Shown here piece by piece: positions 62,651 to 64,000 of a DNA stretch of 64,000 nt (position 1 is the stretch's first letter; every line of letters begins with the position of its first letter). The notes under the pieces are model-generated. The model saw nothing but the letters and a program-made list of their open reading frames with translations, searched no databases and was not told the DNA's origin. The stretch covers positions 2,914,001 to 2,978,000 of the forward strand of contig NZ_UGYM01000002.1 of NCBI RefSeq assembly GCF_900456975.1, in the 5' to 3' direction. This DNA comes from Shewanella baltica. GTDB lineage: Bacteria > Pseudomonadota > Gammaproteobacteria > Enterobacterales > Shewanellaceae. The position numbers and the translations under genes are program-made.

Positions 62651-63481
62651 TTAGGCAAACCAACGCTTCATTTTTGCAAACAACGACTGACTGTAAAAAG
62701 GCTCGGCTTTTTCAACACAAAACTGTCCGAGGGGTTCTTGAACATCTGCGCGCATTTGATGCACTTTCACCTCCCAACTATTGGGGTCCATTTTGCGCTG
62801 CATTCTATCCACATCTGCCCTTACCCGACTTAAATCATCGGTATTATCATCTACAAACTGCACCACCAAACAGAGCGCATGATCTGTGCAACTCCTACCA
62901 AAGTTCAACGAGTTGGATTCGATAAGATAGGCTTTCTGGACACGCTTATAGTTTGAGAGTATTTCCTTTAACTCTGCAAAAATGGGCAGTTCATCACTGA
63001 AGACTTTGCCCAGAATAACCAGTGCACCCCTTTGCTCAACCAAAGAAAAATCCGGCAATAGCATATAGCGGATCTCATCTTCATCTAAGGTTTTCGACAT
63101 ATTACTGTTGGGATTCAGCGCCATATCATTGCCCGACTGCAATAGCAGCTGAAAAATCGTGGCCGCTTCGAGTTCCATCACGCCATGGTACTCAGTGCCT
63201 TCGCTTTTCATCAGCTCAATGGCTTTATCAACCGCAATTTGAGAGGTAAAAATAGGGGTAAAAGGATGATCGCTGCCATCTTCTAAGGGGATATACCATT
63301 GCTTGATGCTGATCGCGATAGCACCATCGCCCGCCTGCGGCGCATCCTCGCTACTCTCACTCAAGATAAAGAGTTTTGCTTGGCTCAATTGCTGATAAAA
63401 CGCCTCAGCGTGCGCATTATTACTTAATGCCTTTTCAAAACATTGTTCGAGTGGATTGGTCGCTTCTAAGTGGTACAGCAT
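62651..63481 (-). CDS. sseB: SseB-like protein
   Basis: A 276-residue protein related to enhanced serine sensitivity protein SseB. The N-terminal domain covers LEQCFEKALSNNAHAEAFYQQLSQAKLFIL and FTSQIAVDKAIE, and the C-terminal SseB_C-type domain covers RVQKAYLIESNSLNFGRSCTDHALCLVVQFVDD. ATG 63481 is chosen after AAAGGATG; the TTG two codons earlier is less likely. The biochemical role is unknown. It is monocistronic. Confidence 0.83.
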   Translation of the reverse strand: MLYHLEATNPLEQCFEKALSNNAHAEAFYQQLSQAKLFILSESSEDAPQAGDGAIAISIKQWYIPLEDGSDHPFTPIFTSQIAVDKAIELMKSEGTEYHGVMELEAATIFQLLLQSGNDMALNPNSNMSKTLDEDEIRYMLLPDFSLVEQRGALVILGKVFSDELPIFAELKEILSNYKRVQKAYLIESNSLNFGRSCTDHALCLVVQFVDDNTDDLSRVRADVDRMQRKMDPNSWEVKVHQMRADVQEPLGQFCVEKAEPFYSQSLFAKMKRWFA

Positions 63482-63697
63482 TGACAAACATCCTTTTATT
63501 TAGCAGTTCAGTCCTTTCTTATCAAAGCGTTAAAATACTTTAAGCAATTCAATTAACACTGAACAGATAATATCGAGCGGGCATATTAAAACATTGGGCG
63601 CGGGGGATCTAGTACGCCCAGCCTACCTCTCTTTATGTTTATGCGTGCCATCAATGAAGACTGAGCGACAGATCAGAACGAGGGACACACCTAAAAA

Positions 63698-64000
63698 CTA
63701 CAGTCTTAAGCCCCAAACATCGAAGGCATCACGGCTCAATTGTTCCCTAAAATCTGGGTGAGCGATGGCGATCAACGCTTGTGCCCGTTCGCGCAGTGAA
63801 CGACCGCGTAGATTAGCAGCGCCGTATTCGGTCACAATATAATGCACATGGGCCCGAGTGGTAACGACACCCGCGCCGGGTGATAACACGCTTGCGATGC
63901 GGGAAATCGTGCCGCCTGCAGCCGTGCTGGGTAGCGCAATCACAGAGCGACCGCCTTCGGATAAGCCTGCGCCGCGGATGAAATCCATCTGGCCGCCGAC
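63698..64000 (-). CDS. Acetyl-CoA hydrolase/4-hydroxybutyrate CoA-transferase, C-terminal part
   Basis: The last 100 codons of a gene that continues beyond the right edge. QMDFIRGAGLSEGGRSVIALPSTA and VTEYGAANLRGRSLRERAQALIAIAHPDFREQL are typical of the C-terminal catalytic domain of acetyl-CoA hydrolase/transferases. The enzyme moves CoA between acetyl-CoA and carboxylic acids. A decayed relative of its 3' end lies 2.8 kb to the left. Confidence 0.9.
   Translation of the reverse strand, partial: VGGQMDFIRGAGLSEGGRSVIALPSTAAGGTISRIASVLSPGAGVVTTRAHVHYIVTEYGAANLRGRSLRERAQALIAIAHPDFREQLSRDAFDVWGLRL

Overview
The window is about 64 kb of chromosome from a gammaproteobacterium, very probably a Shewanella. 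The gene content is typical of that genus: a complete oleABCD long-chain olefin cluster, a D-glycerate locus (cdaR-type regulator, GntP permease, glycerate kinase), a PanP-type decarboxylase, a large pstC/pstA phosphate transporter with pstB-phoU, TerC, POT and BCCT transporters, and many small conserved DUF proteins. I infer the genus from this content; no rRNA or tRNA is present to confirm it.

Layout. 1-6480: glycerate locus (end of cdaR, a catalase-like haem protein, gntP-like permease, garK/glxK) and panP. 6481-10050: an accessory island bounded by small inverted-repeat elements. It carries a DNA methyltransferase-like protein that keeps the SAM motif but has lost the catalytic NPPY-type motif, joined across a frameshift to a target-recognition segment and a HEPN-like region. 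10113-14960: small membrane proteins, a Vat/CatB-like acetyltransferase, an AraC regulator and azlCD. 15000-18580: an AT-rich patch with an aerolysin-like pore-forming toxin and a complete IS4-type element. The IS sits in the loop of the terminator that used to separate the toxin gene from the next gene. 18573-33970: WYL regulator, GyrI-like and VOC proteins, phosphohexomutase, a c-type haem protein, TerC, a POT transporter and oleDCBA. 34177-40112: housekeeping and conserved hypothetical genes.

40147-44590 is the most unusual region. Two copies of one small element (40521-42353 and 43703-44303) share the same left end, including an attC-like site, and the same right end, and they have TIR-like termini. 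Each holds a different gene closed by its own integron attC site: a SIR2-domain protein in one and a small membrane protein in the other. This looks like a miniature transposable element that has captured integron cassettes twice. An IS200/RAYT-type transposase gene lies between the two copies.

44590-58468: DUF3137 protein, phoU-pstBAC behind a Pho box, GcvR-like protein, transporters, an esterase and conserved DUF proteins. 58548-60975: a third accessory patch with a truncated copy of the 9.8 kb element, a frameshifted coiled-coil membrane protein, an inverted copy of the 40.1 kb repeat, and a decayed fragment of a CoA-transferase gene whose intact relative starts at the right edge. 61209-64000: a serine hydrolase, an SseB-like protein and the C-terminus of an acetyl-CoA hydrolase/transferase.

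Short tandem repeats (7, 12, 16, 24 and 26 bp units) are unusually common between genes, and several proteins carry matching low-complexity insertions. No CRISPR array, rRNA or tRNA was seen.
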